DNA of 64,000 nucleotides from contig CAZGJA010000035.1 in the NCBI GenBank assembly GCA_964526695.1, positions 1-64,000 of the forward strand, in the 5' to 3' direction. This document shows, one piece after another, positions 24,563-33,159 of this stretch; positions within the stretch are counted from its first letter, which is position 1, and each line of letters starts with the position of its first letter. Origin of the DNA: JABWBH01 sp964526695. GTDB taxonomy: Bacteria > Planctomycetota > Phycisphaerae > UBA1845. Position numbers and translations under genes: made by a program. The notes below the pieces were generated by a model, which saw nothing but the letters and a program-made list of their open reading frames with translations, was not told the origin of the DNA and ran no database searches.

Positions 24563-25405
24563 TCACGCCGGCTTGCGGAACTCCGCGAGAATAAAATGCC
24601 TCCAGCCTTGAAACAGCCTTCGCCGCAGGAGCAGCCGTTCCACCATCGCCCAGCTACGGTAGGCCAGCGGCGAAAACATGAAATACTCCGGGTGATTCGA
24701 CAGATAGTCCATCCGCACCACCTTGAACCCCGTCTCGCCCGCGATGCGTGCCAGAGCCTTGACACTGTTGGCCCGGTAGAACACGGGGAACGTGTCCTCC
24801 GGCTTCGAGTCCGTGGCCGCGGAGTTGATCCGCTGCCGCAGACGGTGCGGCAGGAGGCGGGCGGCCACGATCGGGAGAAACGACTGGTTCACCGTCAGCA
24901 CGAACAGCCGGCCGCCCGGCTTGAGCACGCGAAAGAACTCGCGGAAGACCACGGCGGGATGCTCGAAGTGCTCGACGGTGTTCATGGTCGAGACCAAGTC
25001 GGCGCACGCGTCGGCCAGTGGCGTGTGGTGCGCGTCCGCCCGCGCGAGGAAGAGCCCCGGACCGTCAAGCTGGCGGGCGATCTCGAAGTCCATGCCGATC
25101 GCCCGGCCTGCGTGGTCCGCGACGTTGCGCAGCCAGCGCGCCTCCCGTCCGCAGCCGGAATCGACCAGCACGCCGTCCGCCGGCAGCGAGCGCAGCACCG
25201 CCGCGGTGTACACCTGGTAGGGGCGGACCTCCTTGGGATACCACCGGTCGCGCAGCGCCCGGCACCGATCCGCGGCGCTGAGCCGCTCGCCTCCGCCCGC
25301 GCGCTGCGACCGCGTTCGCTCGGTCAGCGCATGCTCGGGATGCGCGCGCTCCGGCAGCGTTTGAGTCGCTACGGATGGTGAATTCCTGCTCGTACTCGTA
25401 CTCAT
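24563..25405 (-). CDS. SAM-dependent methyltransferase (Methyltransf_11 type)
   Basis: The 280-residue class I methyltransferase has motif I as VLVDSGCGREARWL (a Ser where many have Gly), IGMDFEIARQL, LADACADLVSTMNTVEHFEHP (the DLVxxxxxxEH block of this subfamily), and FFRVLKPGGRLFVLTVNQSF, the post-motif strand. A hydrophobic, basic C-terminus may associate with the membrane. It sits 18 bases downstream of the GT4 gene on the same strand and is part of the polysaccharide cluster. The likely role is methylation of a sugar or carrier-linked intermediate. Confidence 0.9.
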   Translation of the reverse strand: MSTSTSRNSPSVATQTLPERAHPEHALTERTRSQRAGGGERLSAADRCRALRDRWYPKEVRPYQVYTAAVLRSLPADGVLVDSGCGREARWLRNVADHAGRAIGMDFEIARQLDGPGLFLARADAHHTPLADACADLVSTMNTVEHFEHPAVVFREFFRVLKPGGRLFVLTVNQSFLPIVAARLLPHRLRQRINSAATDSKPEDTFPVFYRANSVKALARIAGETGFKVVRMDYLSNHPEYFMFSPLAYRSWAMVERLLLRRRLFQGWRHFILAEFRKPA

Positions 25406-25423
25406 TTCGTTCTCAACGGCGAT

Positions 25424-26734
25424 TTACGGCAAGTCATCCGTCCGCCACAGCGCCTCCCAGCGCTTCGTCGAGGGCGCCGGCGCGACGCGCTGCGCCGACG
25501 CCCGCGCCGCGGCCGACATGGCCTCCAGCCGCGCCTCGTCGGAAAGCAGCGCGACGAACCGTTCCGCGAAGATCTCCGGTCGCCGCCGCGGGACCAGATG
25601 CCCGCTGACGCCTTCCTCGATCATATCGCCAAGGTCGCCCACGTCCGAGACCACCGGCGCCAGCCCGCACGACATCGCCTCCATCATCGCCAGCGACAAC
25701 CCCTCGGAATCCGACGTGAGCGCGAACACCCTCGCCCGTCGATACCACGCCTCCACGTCGGACTGCTGACCGGTGAAGCGAACCCGCCCGTCGATGCCGA
25801 GTTCTCGCGCCTGCTGCTCCAGCGCCGCGCGCAACGGCCCATCGCCCACGATCAGCGCGGTGATTGTCGGCAGCGACCTCGCCGCCAGCGCGACGGCCTC
25901 CAGCAGGATGTCGATGCGCTTAATCTCCACGAGCCGCCCGACAAGGATGATATCGGCCTGCCGCGCCTCGTCTCCAGGTCGGAATCGCTCGGCGTCGATC
26001 GCGCCGGGGATCACGTGGAAGGAGTGGGTCAGCCCGCGACTCCGGTAATACTCGACGGCTTTGGTCCCCATCGTGACCACGCGGTCCATGCGACCGATCG
26101 CCCGCACAAGTCGCCGCTCGACGACCGCGTCCGGTGTTTCCATCCGGGTGAACAGGGCGTTTTCAGACCACAGCCCGCCGTCGAGAATCTCCATCGGCCC
26201 GCCCACCGCGACGTAGAACGACCGCCGGCCCAGCAGCCGCGCCAGCCCACCGGCGGCCAGTCCGTTCAGCAGCAGATGGAACCCGCCGATGAAATCCGGC
26301 CGCAGTCGGATCGCCATGCACGCGAACACGATCAGCCGCGCGAACGCCTGCCCGCACACTCGCTGCAGCCAGCGCGGCGGATAGACGAAGTGGATGCCGG
26401 GGGTATCCCGCACGGGATACGCCGCCACGGCCCACACGCCCTCGCACTCAGCGCTTGCCGCCATCGGCTTGAGAAACGAGGTCACCCACGTGTCGGAGTG
26501 AAACTTGCCCGTGGCGAGAATGCGCACGCGCGACCGGCGTCGGCGGCGGGGCATGATCTTGCCGAGGACGTCGAGGGACAGAAGGTAAAGCGCCATGACC
26601 GTCCGCAGGGCGCGGTGCAGCAACCACCGGCGCAGGCGGCGCGCGATCGACGTCGACTCCAATGCTCCGCGCCCCACGCGCGGCTCGGTCGCCACGGCCG
26701 GGGCGTTGATGGCAGGTTGCGGTGGAACGCTCAT
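25424..26734 (-). CDS. glycosyltransferase family 4 (GT-B fold)
   Basis: The 436-residue protein has a GT4/GT1-type C-terminal domain: ILVGRLVEIKRIDILLEAV, ITALIVGDGPLRAALEQQA, RVRFTGQQSDVEAWYRRARVF, and the EGLSLAMMEAMSCGLAPVVSDVG block, whose E(x7)E pattern binds the donor nucleotide sugar. An N-terminal basic/hydrophobic stretch (LHRALRTVMALYLLSLDVLGK) precedes the first Rossmann domain. ATG 26734 overlaps the TGA of the upstream gene as ATGA, so translation is coupled. It would add one sugar to the growing surface glycan. The frame is open nine more codons upstream, but the ATGA overlap is the most likely start. Confidence 0.92.
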   Translation of the reverse strand: MSVPPQPAINAPAVATEPRVGRGALESTSIARRLRRWLLHRALRTVMALYLLSLDVLGKIMPRRRRRSRVRILATGKFHSDTWVTSFLKPMAASAECEGVWAVAAYPVRDTPGIHFVYPPRWLQRVCGQAFARLIVFACMAIRLRPDFIGGFHLLLNGLAAGGLARLLGRRSFYVAVGGPMEILDGGLWSENALFTRMETPDAVVERRLVRAIGRMDRVVTMGTKAVEYYRSRGLTHSFHVIPGAIDAERFRPGDEARQADIILVGRLVEIKRIDILLEAVALAARSLPTITALIVGDGPLRAALEQQARELGIDGRVRFTGQQSDVEAWYRRARVFALTSDSEGLSLAMMEAMSCGLAPVVSDVGDLGDMIEEGVSGHLVPRRRPEIFAERFVALLSDEARLEAMSAAARASAQRVAPAPSTKRWEALWRTDDLP

Positions 26735-28050
26735 CGCAGCGGGAACTCCAGCTTCTGCCACGGAATCGACACACTCACGCGCCCCGTCTCGTCCGCCGGA
26801 TTCAGACGCGCGCCCGGCACGTCAACCCCGTTCACACGGAACACGAGCGCCGTCCCGCGCGGGAGATCGCCGGCCTGCGTGGCGGGCGGATCGAGATAAA
26901 CCGTAAGCCCCTGCCAGTCCGCCGGCGCGAGGCGCGGACCTTGCCCATCAGGTTGAGTCACTTCGATCCGCCAGCCGCTCGCAATCCGCACGGCTTTCGC
27001 ATGAAGATGCTCCCGCGCCTGTCGATACCCCAGAAGCCTTCGCGTCGTGGTCACAAGAATCCGCTGCTGCCCAGCATATTCCGCGAGCCGCTCAAACGCG
27101 CGGCGCGTCGGGGCTGCAAACGGCTCCTCGACGCTGCGAATCTTCCCGAGGTGCGTGTACAGAATGCAAATGCCCGCGCGCTCCACCAGTCGGTCCAAAA
27201 ACCGCGGCGTCAAGACCTCCGCCATGCCCGACGCCGTGTCCCCGCATGAAACGCCGCCCCAATGCGGGTTGCTGCGCATGAACTCCCACACGCGGGTTCC
27301 GTCGCGGAGCGTGCTCGGCCGCACCAATTCATTGCCGCCGTGCATGGCGTATTTGACATCGCCGCGGCGCGCGCGACGGCCTTTCAGGGATTCCTTCATC
27401 AGCGTGCGCGCCGATGCGACGGGATGACGCGGATCGAGAATGCCGCTCAGGCTTGGCGGATGGTCCTGTCCAATCACGCTGGTCACGCGCCCGCGCCAGA
27501 CATATTGCACGCCCTGGCGGCACGTCAGGTCGGCGTGGTACGAAGGCGACCCCGGCACGTCGCCGCTGCCGCGCATGATGTCCGCGCCAAAATTGCTCGG
27601 CGCCACCGCGTGGTCCACCCACACCTCGATGCGCAGCCCGTGCCGCTCCAGCTCCGCCAGCGCGCGTTCCGCATAACCGCGCGTGGCGGCCAGATCGCCG
27701 AACGAGTGCAGGCAGTCGATGTGTCCGCTGCGGATCAGGTCGCGCGCCATCGCGCGCCCGGCGTCGTCGGTGTTCCAGTAGGCGAACTGCCCGGCGGGCA
27801 TGTCGAAGTAGATGGTGTTGCCCACCTCCAGCCCCACGCCGCGCCCCCATCCCAGATCGTCCGTCGTATTCAGGTAGCGCATGATCTGCGCATACACGGC
27901 CGCATCGGGCGTTTCGTCGAGATCGGAGCAAATCGCCAGCATGGCGCGATAAGGGTAGGGAAAGCGGCGCAGCGCGCAGGGCACGGGCTGCCCGGTGGCG
28001 GGAGGCTTAGCCGTGTCCCCAACACTGGATGTGACCAACCCGGCCGTCAT
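26731..28050 (-). CDS. hypothetical protein of the polysaccharide cluster, possibly deacetylase-like
   Basis: This 439-residue protein is the first gene of the minus-strand polysaccharide run. It contains YRAMLAICSDLDETPDAAVY near residue 35, which resembles the metal-binding first motif of NodB-type polysaccharide deacetylases (SDxDxT). Also present are DCLHSFGDLAATRGYAE and EVWVDHAVAPSNFG, with His and Asp residues that could complete a metal site. The C-terminal 100 residues form a beta-rich part (GLTVYLDPPATQAGD, VFRVNGVDVPG). I do not see the full NodB signature, so enzymatic function is only a suggestion. It ends in ATGA overlap with the GT4 gene. The first 30 residues are poorly conserved-looking, so the start could lie downstream. 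Confidence 0.75.
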   Translation of the reverse strand: MTAGLVTSSVGDTAKPPATGQPVPCALRRFPYPYRAMLAICSDLDETPDAAVYAQIMRYLNTTDDLGWGRGVGLEVGNTIYFDMPAGQFAYWNTDDAGRAMARDLIRSGHIDCLHSFGDLAATRGYAERALAELERHGLRIEVWVDHAVAPSNFGADIMRGSGDVPGSPSYHADLTCRQGVQYVWRGRVTSVIGQDHPPSLSGILDPRHPVASARTLMKESLKGRRARRGDVKYAMHGGNELVRPSTLRDGTRVWEFMRSNPHWGGVSCGDTASGMAEVLTPRFLDRLVERAGICILYTHLGKIRSVEEPFAAPTRRAFERLAEYAGQQRILVTTTRRLLGYRQAREHLHAKAVRIASGWRIEVTQPDGQGPRLAPADWQGLTVYLDPPATQAGDLPRGTALVFRVNGVDVPGARLNPADETGRVSVSIPWQKLEFPLR

Positions 28051-28695
28051 CGTGGTGCGATGCGATCCTCCCCGCTCATCATCGGCTTGCAGGTCGAACG
28101 TCCCAGTCCGCGCGACACCCTTCGCATCTGTTCACGGACCTTGCCCCGAGCTGCCGAACAGGCCGGAGCCAGAGTTTATCAGCCGGTGGGGAAAGGTGGG
28201 AACAGCGTCGGCCAAACGAGTTGCATCAGACGCGCGAAATACGCGCTGCGCTTGCGCGAAGGTGTTTGCTCGCGTGGATTCTCGACCAGCGCCGGCTTCA
28301 AGGTGTCGGTCTCAAGAGGTCAGTCACAACAGATCAGTGTCAAGAGGTCAGGCCCAGGAAGTCAGTGCCGAGCGGACAGCCTCAAGGCCCGGCTCCAAGC
28401 GGTCGGCTTCAGCCGACCCGTTGTTGCCACCAACTTCAGTTGGTGGACAGCGGGCCGCACTTCTTGTGTTTTCAGCCGGCTTCAGCCGGGCTTGGAGCGT
28501 CAAGCCAAGCCCGGCTGAAGCCGGCTGGCGAGCATTCGCATTCGCCGATTTCCACCGACTGAAGTCGGCGGCAAACGCGGGTCGGCTGAAGCCGGCCGTT
28601 GGGTCCGGCTGTTTGCGCACGTCGGCGGATCATCGGTCAAACGCCGCCATCGCGGCCCGAGCATCCTGACGGCGCGGCGCGAAGCGTGCCCGTGC
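28051..28695. repeat. gene-free region rich in GGCTTCAGCCGG-type hairpins
   Basis: From about 28300 to 28610 the sequence is mostly short inverted repeats: TCGGCTTCAGCCGA, ACCAACTTCAGTTGGT, CCGGCTTCAGCCGGGCTTGG mirrored by CCAAGCCCGGCTGAAGCCGG, and CGACTGAAGTCGGCGG. Tandem AAGAGGTCAGxCxCAA phrases occur at 28313-28360. No reading frame here shows protein-like composition. It separates two minus-strand transcription units. Related phrases also occur at 138-175. Confidence 0.7.
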
Positions 28696-29637
28696 TTACT
28701 GAAACCGCTCCAGCAGGCGCTTGCACGCCTTGACGCCGGCGATTTCGTCCGGGTTCGGACCTTCGTATTCAATCCCGACGTAGCCCTTGTATCCCGCGTC
28801 GAGGACGATCTTCATCATCTTCGCATAGTCGATCGTCGTTTCGTTGCCCGACTCGTCGAAGCCGTAGCACTTGGCGCTGACCGCCTTGGCCGCGGGCATC
28901 ATCTTGCGGACCGCCTCGTACCGGTCGGTCTCTTTCGGGAAGTTGCCAAAGTCCGGCAGCGTGCCGAACGTCGGTTGGTTCACGCGCCCGATCACTTTCA
29001 TCAGCGAGTCGGCGTCGGAGGACAGCCCGCCGTGGTTCTCAATGATGACGTTGAGCTTGTCGGCGGCGGCCATCCGGGTCAGCTCGGCGAAGGACTCCGC
29101 GCAGCGCTTGATCGCGTCGGGGTCGCCCGGCTCGGCGTGACCGGAGTTGCAACGGATCGAGTGGCAGCCCAGCAGCGCGGCCGCGTCGAGCCACTTGCGG
29201 TGGTTGCGGACGGCCTGCTGGCGCACGCCCGCGTCGGCGCTGCACATGTCGCCTTCGGAATCGCACATGATGAGGAGATTCTTCACGCCGTGGTCGGCCG
29301 CGCGCTTCTTGAGGTCCATGCAGTAGTCGTACGTCGGCGCGGGGAAGAAGTTGTTGACCAGCTCCAGCCCGTCGAGGGCGAACTCCTCGCGCACGAGCTT
29401 CGGCAGGTCGATCTGCTTGATCTTCCCGTCGGAGAACATGCGATGCACGGACCACGCGGCCAGCGAGATGGAGAACTTTTTCGAGGTGGTGGCGGGCGCG
29501 GCCTGACCCCTGACGGCGGGCAGCGCGAAGGCGCCGCTCGCAAATTGCGGCGCGGCAAGCCAGTCGCCCATCGCGGCGGCGCCGGCAAGTCCGAACGTGC
29601 GTCCCATGAAACCGCGGCGTGTGCTTTGAGCGTCCAT
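28696..29637 (-). CDS. Tat-exported sugar-phosphate isomerase/epimerase-like TIM barrel
   Basis: The 313-residue protein has a twin-arginine signal (STRRGFMGRTFGLAGAAAMG), so it is likely folded in the cytoplasm and exported by Tat. The rest matches the xylose isomerase-like/AP endonuclease 2 family of TIM barrels: FSISLAAWSVHRMF, FALDGLELVNNFFP, GVKNLLIMCDSEGD, IIENHGGLSSDADSL, and GYKGYVGIEYEGPNPDE near the end. The conserved Glu/His residues usually bind a metal and act on a sugar substrate. The ATG at 29637 gives the twin-arginine motif close to the N-terminus. It is divergent from the ECF sigma gene. Such exported isomerase-like proteins are plentiful in planctomycetes, usually with unknown substrates. 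Confidence 0.9.
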   Translation of the reverse strand: MDAQSTRRGFMGRTFGLAGAAAMGDWLAAPQFASGAFALPAVRGQAAPATTSKKFSISLAAWSVHRMFSDGKIKQIDLPKLVREEFALDGLELVNNFFPAPTYDYCMDLKKRAADHGVKNLLIMCDSEGDMCSADAGVRQQAVRNHRKWLDAAALLGCHSIRCNSGHAEPGDPDAIKRCAESFAELTRMAAADKLNVIIENHGGLSSDADSLMKVIGRVNQPTFGTLPDFGNFPKETDRYEAVRKMMPAAKAVSAKCYGFDESGNETTIDYAKMMKIVLDAGYKGYVGIEYEGPNPDEIAGVKACKRLLERFQ

Positions 29638-29854
29638 CCGGAGATTCTGGTCGAGTTCGCCCACGCGGACAAGCGGAAGGTCATCCGCGGGTTGGCTCCA
29701 CTCGGTTCGAATGCGCGAAGCACGTTCGAGAGGTCCCAGACGGAGCCCACTTGTGCGGGCGCCCGTAACTGCGAACTTGACGAGAGCGGCCGGCGGTGTT
29801 TTCCTGCGGCATCAAGCATGACCTGCACCGAAATCCCAAGCGGCGGCCAACCTG

Positions 29855-30445
29855 ATGCCCCCCATGGATGACGAAATCCTCCTGCAACAGGCCGGTCGGG
29901 GAGATCGGGAGGCGTTTGCCGTGCTCGTGACGCGGTATCAGGGGCCGGTCGTCAGCTTCATTCAGCGTTACCTGCGCAACCCCGACGTTCAGACGGCCGA
30001 GGACTTGGCGCAGTCGGTGTTTCTCGCGGCATGGCAGGGGGCGAGCGGGTTTAAGCCCCGCGCGCGGGTGAAGACGTGGCTGTACCGCATGGCGATCAAC
30101 GCATGTTTGAACGAACGGCGGCGGCTTCGCGTCCGGCGCCAGGTGCGGCTCGACGACGGGGTCGCGGCGCGAGGCGCCGAGCCGCAGCAGGCTCCGACCG
30201 CTTCTTCGGATGAAGTCCTTGAGCGGCAGGAGGCGGTTCGCTCGGCGCTAGAAGCCCTCCCCGAGAGCCAGCGGGCCGTCGTGGTGCTGCGGCATTATCA
30301 CGACCTGCCCTACCGGGACATCGCCGAGGTCATGGAGATCTCGATAGCCGCCGTCGAATCGCTGCTCTTCCGCGCGCGGCAAAACCTGCGGGAGCGACTC
30401 CTGACAGGATTTGACGATTCGCCGCCGCAAGGATCGAGCCGGTGA
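29855..30445 (+). CDS. ECF-family RNA polymerase sigma factor
   Basis: The 196-residue protein has both sigma-70 regions used by ECF factors. Region 2 is DREAFAVLVTRYQGPVVSFIQRYL...AEDLAQSVFLAAWQ...RVKTWLYRMAINACLNERR. Region 4 is ALPESQRAVVVLRHYHDLPYRDIAEVMEISIAAVESLLFRARQNLRE, with the helix-turn-helix that reads the -35 element. It directs polymerase to a small regulon, probably for envelope stress. A GAACTT at 29773-29778 upstream looks like an ECF-type -35 element, so the operon may be autoregulated; the -10 is unclear. The anti-sigma gene follows after 30 bases. ATG 29855 and 29864 are both possible starts. Confidence 0.94.
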   Translation: MPPMDDEILLQQAGRGDREAFAVLVTRYQGPVVSFIQRYLRNPDVQTAEDLAQSVFLAAWQGASGFKPRARVKTWLYRMAINACLNERRRLRVRRQVRLDDGVAARGAEPQQAPTASSDEVLERQEAVRSALEALPESQRAVVVLRHYHDLPYRDIAEVMEISIAAVESLLFRARQNLRERLLTGFDDSPPQGSSR

Positions 30446-30475
30446 GGTTCTTAATCAGGTGAGGCTTTGGATTTC

Positions 30476-30973
30476 ATGAGGTGTGGAAAGATCAAAAGAA
30501 TGATTTCAGCCCGCTTTGACGGCGAACTGCCCGAAAGCGGCCTGCGACGGTTGGACGAGCATCTGCAAGGTTGCTCGGATTGCCGAGCGACGGAGGCGGA
30601 TCAGCGTCGGCTGGCCGAGCGGCTGTCGGAGCTGCCCGTCGCGGGCGTGAGCGGTGAGTTTGCTCGACGGGTCATGGACGGGCTGAGCGAGCCTTCGCGG
30701 CGAAACGTGGGCTCGCGCATCTGGCTGGATTTCATGCGTCCGGCGGCGTGCGTGGCCGCGGGTTTGGCGTTCGCGTCGGGTGTGTTGCTCGCGGTTTATG
30801 CTGAATCAGATTCCGCGCGACCGACTGTTCAGGATGGGTCTCGAGCCGAGTCCGTGGCGACGCGTGCGGCGACGCCCGAGGAGTGGACGGTTCCTCAAAC
30901 GGACGTGGCGACGGAGAGTCAGCTCCTGGTGCTTTGGACCGGTTCGAGCGACTCCACGACGGAGGGGCGATAG
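30476..30973 (+). CDS. zinc-finger (zf-HC2) anti-sigma factor, membrane-bound
   Basis: The 165-residue protein has an N-terminal cytoplasmic anti-sigma module of the ZAS/zf-HC2 type: an early Cys (MRCGKIKRMISARFDGEL) and the HxxxCxxC signature HLQGCSDC near residue 29. One membrane helix follows (RPAACVAAGLAFASGVLLAVYA), then a short periplasmic tail. It would hold the sigma factor of the preceding gene inactive until a signal reaches the periplasmic side. ATG 30476 is chosen; a TTG nine bases upstream is the alternative. The stop is two bases before the ATG of the CpxP-like gene, so the three genes form a tight operon. Confidence 0.88.
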   Translation: MRCGKIKRMISARFDGELPESGLRRLDEHLQGCSDCRATEADQRRLAERLSELPVAGVSGEFARRVMDGLSEPSRRNVGSRIWLDFMRPAACVAAGLAFASGVLLAVYAESDSARPTVQDGSRAESVATRAATPEEWTVPQTDVATESQLLVLWTGSSDSTTEGR

Positions 30974-30975
30974 TC

Positions 30976-31611
30976 ATGGTCAACGTGCGAAGAGGGACAT
31001 ACGGCATCGTGCTGCTGGCGTCGCTGGCGTTTAACGCGGGCCTCGGCGTGACGTTCGGCGTGCGCGCCTACAACCGCAGTGGTCAGCCCTCGCAGCCGTG
31101 CGACCGTCGCGGCGGCGGCGGCGGCGACCGGGAGAGCGATTTCTTTGAGGCGTTGCATCTGACCGACGAGCAGCGGGCGCAGTTCAAGACCGACCGTGAG
31201 CAGTTGATGCAGAGTCTGTCTCCGCTTTTCGATCAGCTTCGATCCGCCTCCAAGGCCGTGACCGACCTGATGTCCGCAGAGGAGCCGGACCGCCAGGCCA
31301 TCGCGACGGAGTTGGATCAGGTGGCCGCGATCCGCAGGCAGATGCAGCAGACGGTGGTCGAGAGCGTGCTGCAATCCATGTCCCACCTCGACGCGGAGCA
31401 GCGCAAGGTCTTCAACGAGAAGTTCCTGCCGTGGGTGCCGATGCTGGGCGGCTGGGGTCCGGGACCGGGCGGGCCGGGTGGACCCGGTGGACCTCCGGGT
31501 CACCGTGGACCGACGTCCCATTCGGATTGGCGGCGCCCGGACGGATCGGACGGCCACCGCCCCTTCGAGCATGAAGGCCCGGAACCGCAAGGCAGCGGCA
31601 AGCGGGCGTGA
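30976..31611 (+). CDS. periplasmic CpxP/Spy-like or CnrX-type sensor with Gly-Pro tail
   Basis: The 211-residue protein has an N-terminal membrane anchor (GIVLLASLAFNAGLGVTFGVRAY). A helical domain follows with the heavy-metal/CpxP pattern: FFEALHLTDEQRAQFKTDREQL, IATELDQVAAIRRQMQQTVVES and HLDAEQRKVFNEKFLPWV, where the paired LTxEQ/LDxEQ motifs are typical. The tail is collagen-like (GPGPGGPGGPGGPPGH) and then His/Asp-rich. In CnrYXH systems a sensor of this fold sits with the anti-sigma and sigma genes, and here the gene directly follows them (ATG two bases after the anti-sigma stop, ribosome site GGAGGGG). I infer that it relays a periplasmic signal, perhaps misfolded protein or metal, to the anti-sigma factor. 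Confidence 0.85.
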   Translation: MVNVRRGTYGIVLLASLAFNAGLGVTFGVRAYNRSGQPSQPCDRRGGGGGDRESDFFEALHLTDEQRAQFKTDREQLMQSLSPLFDQLRSASKAVTDLMSAEEPDRQAIATELDQVAAIRRQMQQTVVESVLQSMSHLDAEQRKVFNEKFLPWVPMLGGWGPGPGGPGGPGGPPGHRGPTSHSDWRRPDGSDGHRPFEHEGPEPQGSGKRA

Positions 31612-31657
31612 AGCAGGTGATCGGCACGGCGCCGAATCCGGAACAGGATGGCAAGCA

Positions 31658-32248
31658 ATGATGAAGGAACGCAAGCAAGGGCGCGGGTTCACGCTGATCG
31701 AACTGCTGGTGGTGATCGGGATCATCGGCGCGCTGGTGGCGATTCTGCTGCCGTCGCTGCGCAAGGCCCGGACGCAGGCGAAACGCACGGTCTGTGCGTC
31801 GCAGCTCCATGACGTAGGCGTGGCCATGCAGTCGTATCTGACTTCGGAAAGCAACGAGCGTATGCCGTATGCGTCGTTCATGCCGTCCATGGGTTCATTT
31901 CCCCTGATGAAGACGATCTACATCGCCGACGTCCTCGCGCAGCATCTTGGCAATCAAGGGGAGGCGCTGCACTGTCCGCAGGATCTCGATGGGGGAGCGC
32001 GCCCGGCGCCCAATGAGGGGAAGAGCTACTTCGAGTCTGAGCGTTCGAGTTATGAGTACCGAATGCGCATCGGCGGGCTGACCATGAAGGAAGTGGCGGC
32101 CCGGTTCGAGCGGTTCACGGGCAAGCAACTCCCGGAGAACGCCATCTGGATCCTGCGCGATTACGAGAACTTCCACGGCAAGGGGGGAACGATCGGCGCG
32201 CGACGTTACCTCTACGTGGATGGTCATGTGACGGATTTTGAGAATTGA
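31658..32248 (+). CDS. type IV pilin-like prepilin with N-methylation signal
   Basis: The 196-residue protein starts with a prepilin leader: basic KERKQGRG, then the cleavage site G|FTLIELLVVIGIIGALVAILLPSLRKAR, with Glu5 after the cut, recognised by prepilin peptidase. The rest is the short globular domain typical of the very numerous planctomycete pseudopilins, and it ends YLYVDGHVTDFEN with the C-terminal DGH motif common in this group. ATG 31658 or 31661 follows AGGATGGCAAGC. It lies 46 bases after the CpxP-like gene and may be part of the same operon. Its role as a surface or secretion pseudopilin is inferred from the family. Confidence 0.92.
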   Translation: MMKERKQGRGFTLIELLVVIGIIGALVAILLPSLRKARTQAKRTVCASQLHDVGVAMQSYLTSESNERMPYASFMPSMGSFPLMKTIYIADVLAQHLGNQGEALHCPQDLDGGARPAPNEGKSYFESERSSYEYRMRIGGLTMKEVAARFERFTGKQLPENAIWILRDYENFHGKGGTIGARRYLYVDGHVTDFEN

Positions 32249-32322
32249 CCGCGTGGCAGACGATGCGTCGCCGTGGCTGAACCCGGCGCGACTTCGCCTC
32301 ACGTTCTTGAAAGGAAGATGTT

Positions 32323-33159
32323 ATGTCAGCATTGGGACCGATCGCACTGTCCGCTCGCGTGCTGCTGCGCGACGGGTGGCGATCTCCAAAGGTGTGGGTT
32401 CCGGCTATCGTGCTGATCGCCGCGGGGGGCGCGGGCGTGTGGGCACTGAGCGGACCGGACGAAACGCCGGGCGTCACGCTGCCAGCCGAGCTCTCCGCCG
32501 AGAACCTGAAAAAGGACGGCCTGCCCGATCCCGAAAAAATCCGCGAGGCCATGCAGCGAACGGACCTGACCGAAGAGCAGCGTCGTCAGATCGGGCAGAA
32601 CATGCGCGACTCCATGCAGGCCGTCATGGAGGAGCACGTCACGGAATATTACGCGGCGGCGACGGACCCGGAGCGCGAGGCGGTCCTCGATAAGCACATC
32701 GACGAGCTGCAGGAGCGCATGAAGGACTGGGAGCAGCGGCGCGAGGAGATGCGCAAGGAATGGGAAAAACGCCAGGCCGAGCAAGCGGAAAAAGCAAAAG
32801 AGGGCGAGAAGAAAGAAGGAGAGGGCGAGCAGCGGCCTGACCCGCGTGAACGGTTCGGCTCGCGGTCCACGGAGGAGCGTAAGACCGAATCCGAAAACCG
32901 CAGTCCCGATCAGATGGCCCGCCGCATGGCTTACTTCGGCGCCATCCGCGCGCGCATGGAGCAGCGGGGCATCAAAATGCCGTTCGGCGGCATGGGCGGA
33001 CCCGGCGGACCCGGTGGGTTTGGCGGGCCAGGCGGCTTCGGCGGCGGCCCACCGGGAAGTCGCGGACCCGGCGGCGAAAGCGGTCGCCCATCCGGAGGCG
33101 AGGGGGGAAGGCCTTCGGGCGGCGAAGGCGGGCGCGCGCCGGAATCACCACGACCATAG
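32323..33159 (+). CDS. membrane-anchored coiled-coil protein with Gly/Pro-rich tail
   Basis: The 278-residue protein has one N-terminal membrane helix (VWVPAIVLIAAGGAGVWAL). A helical, highly charged region follows, including a putative CpxP-like segment (MQRTDLTEEQRRQIGQNMRDSMQAV) and a long Glu/Lys coiled coil (KDWEQRREEMRKEWEKRQAEQAEKAKEGEKKEG). The C-terminal 70 residues are collagen-like and low complexity (GGPGGPGGFGGPGGFGGG, then GRPSGGEGGRPSG). ATG 32323 follows GAAAGGAAG. The LTEEQRxQ segment echoes the CpxP-like protein two genes upstream, so the two may be distant paralogues of one sensing system. Function is not known. Confidence 0.85.
   Translation: MSALGPIALSARVLLRDGWRSPKVWVPAIVLIAAGGAGVWALSGPDETPGVTLPAELSAENLKKDGLPDPEKIREAMQRTDLTEEQRRQIGQNMRDSMQAVMEEHVTEYYAAATDPEREAVLDKHIDELQERMKDWEQRREEMRKEWEKRQAEQAEKAKEGEKKEGEGEQRPDPRERFGSRSTEERKTESENRSPDQMARRMAYFGAIRARMEQRGIKMPFGGMGGPGGPGGFGGPGGFGGGPPGSRGPGGESGRPSGGEGGRPSGGEGGRAPESPRP

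Noticed and set aside
27995..28669. 224-codon plus-strand frame between the polysaccharide cluster and the isomerase-like gene
   Set aside because: It consists mainly of GGCTTCAGCCGG-type repeats translated in frame.
29665..29854. ECF promoter with defined -35 and -10 for the sigma operon
   Set aside because: Only the GAACTT-like -35 is recognisable; no convincing -10 at the expected distance, so it was not listed as a separate promoter.
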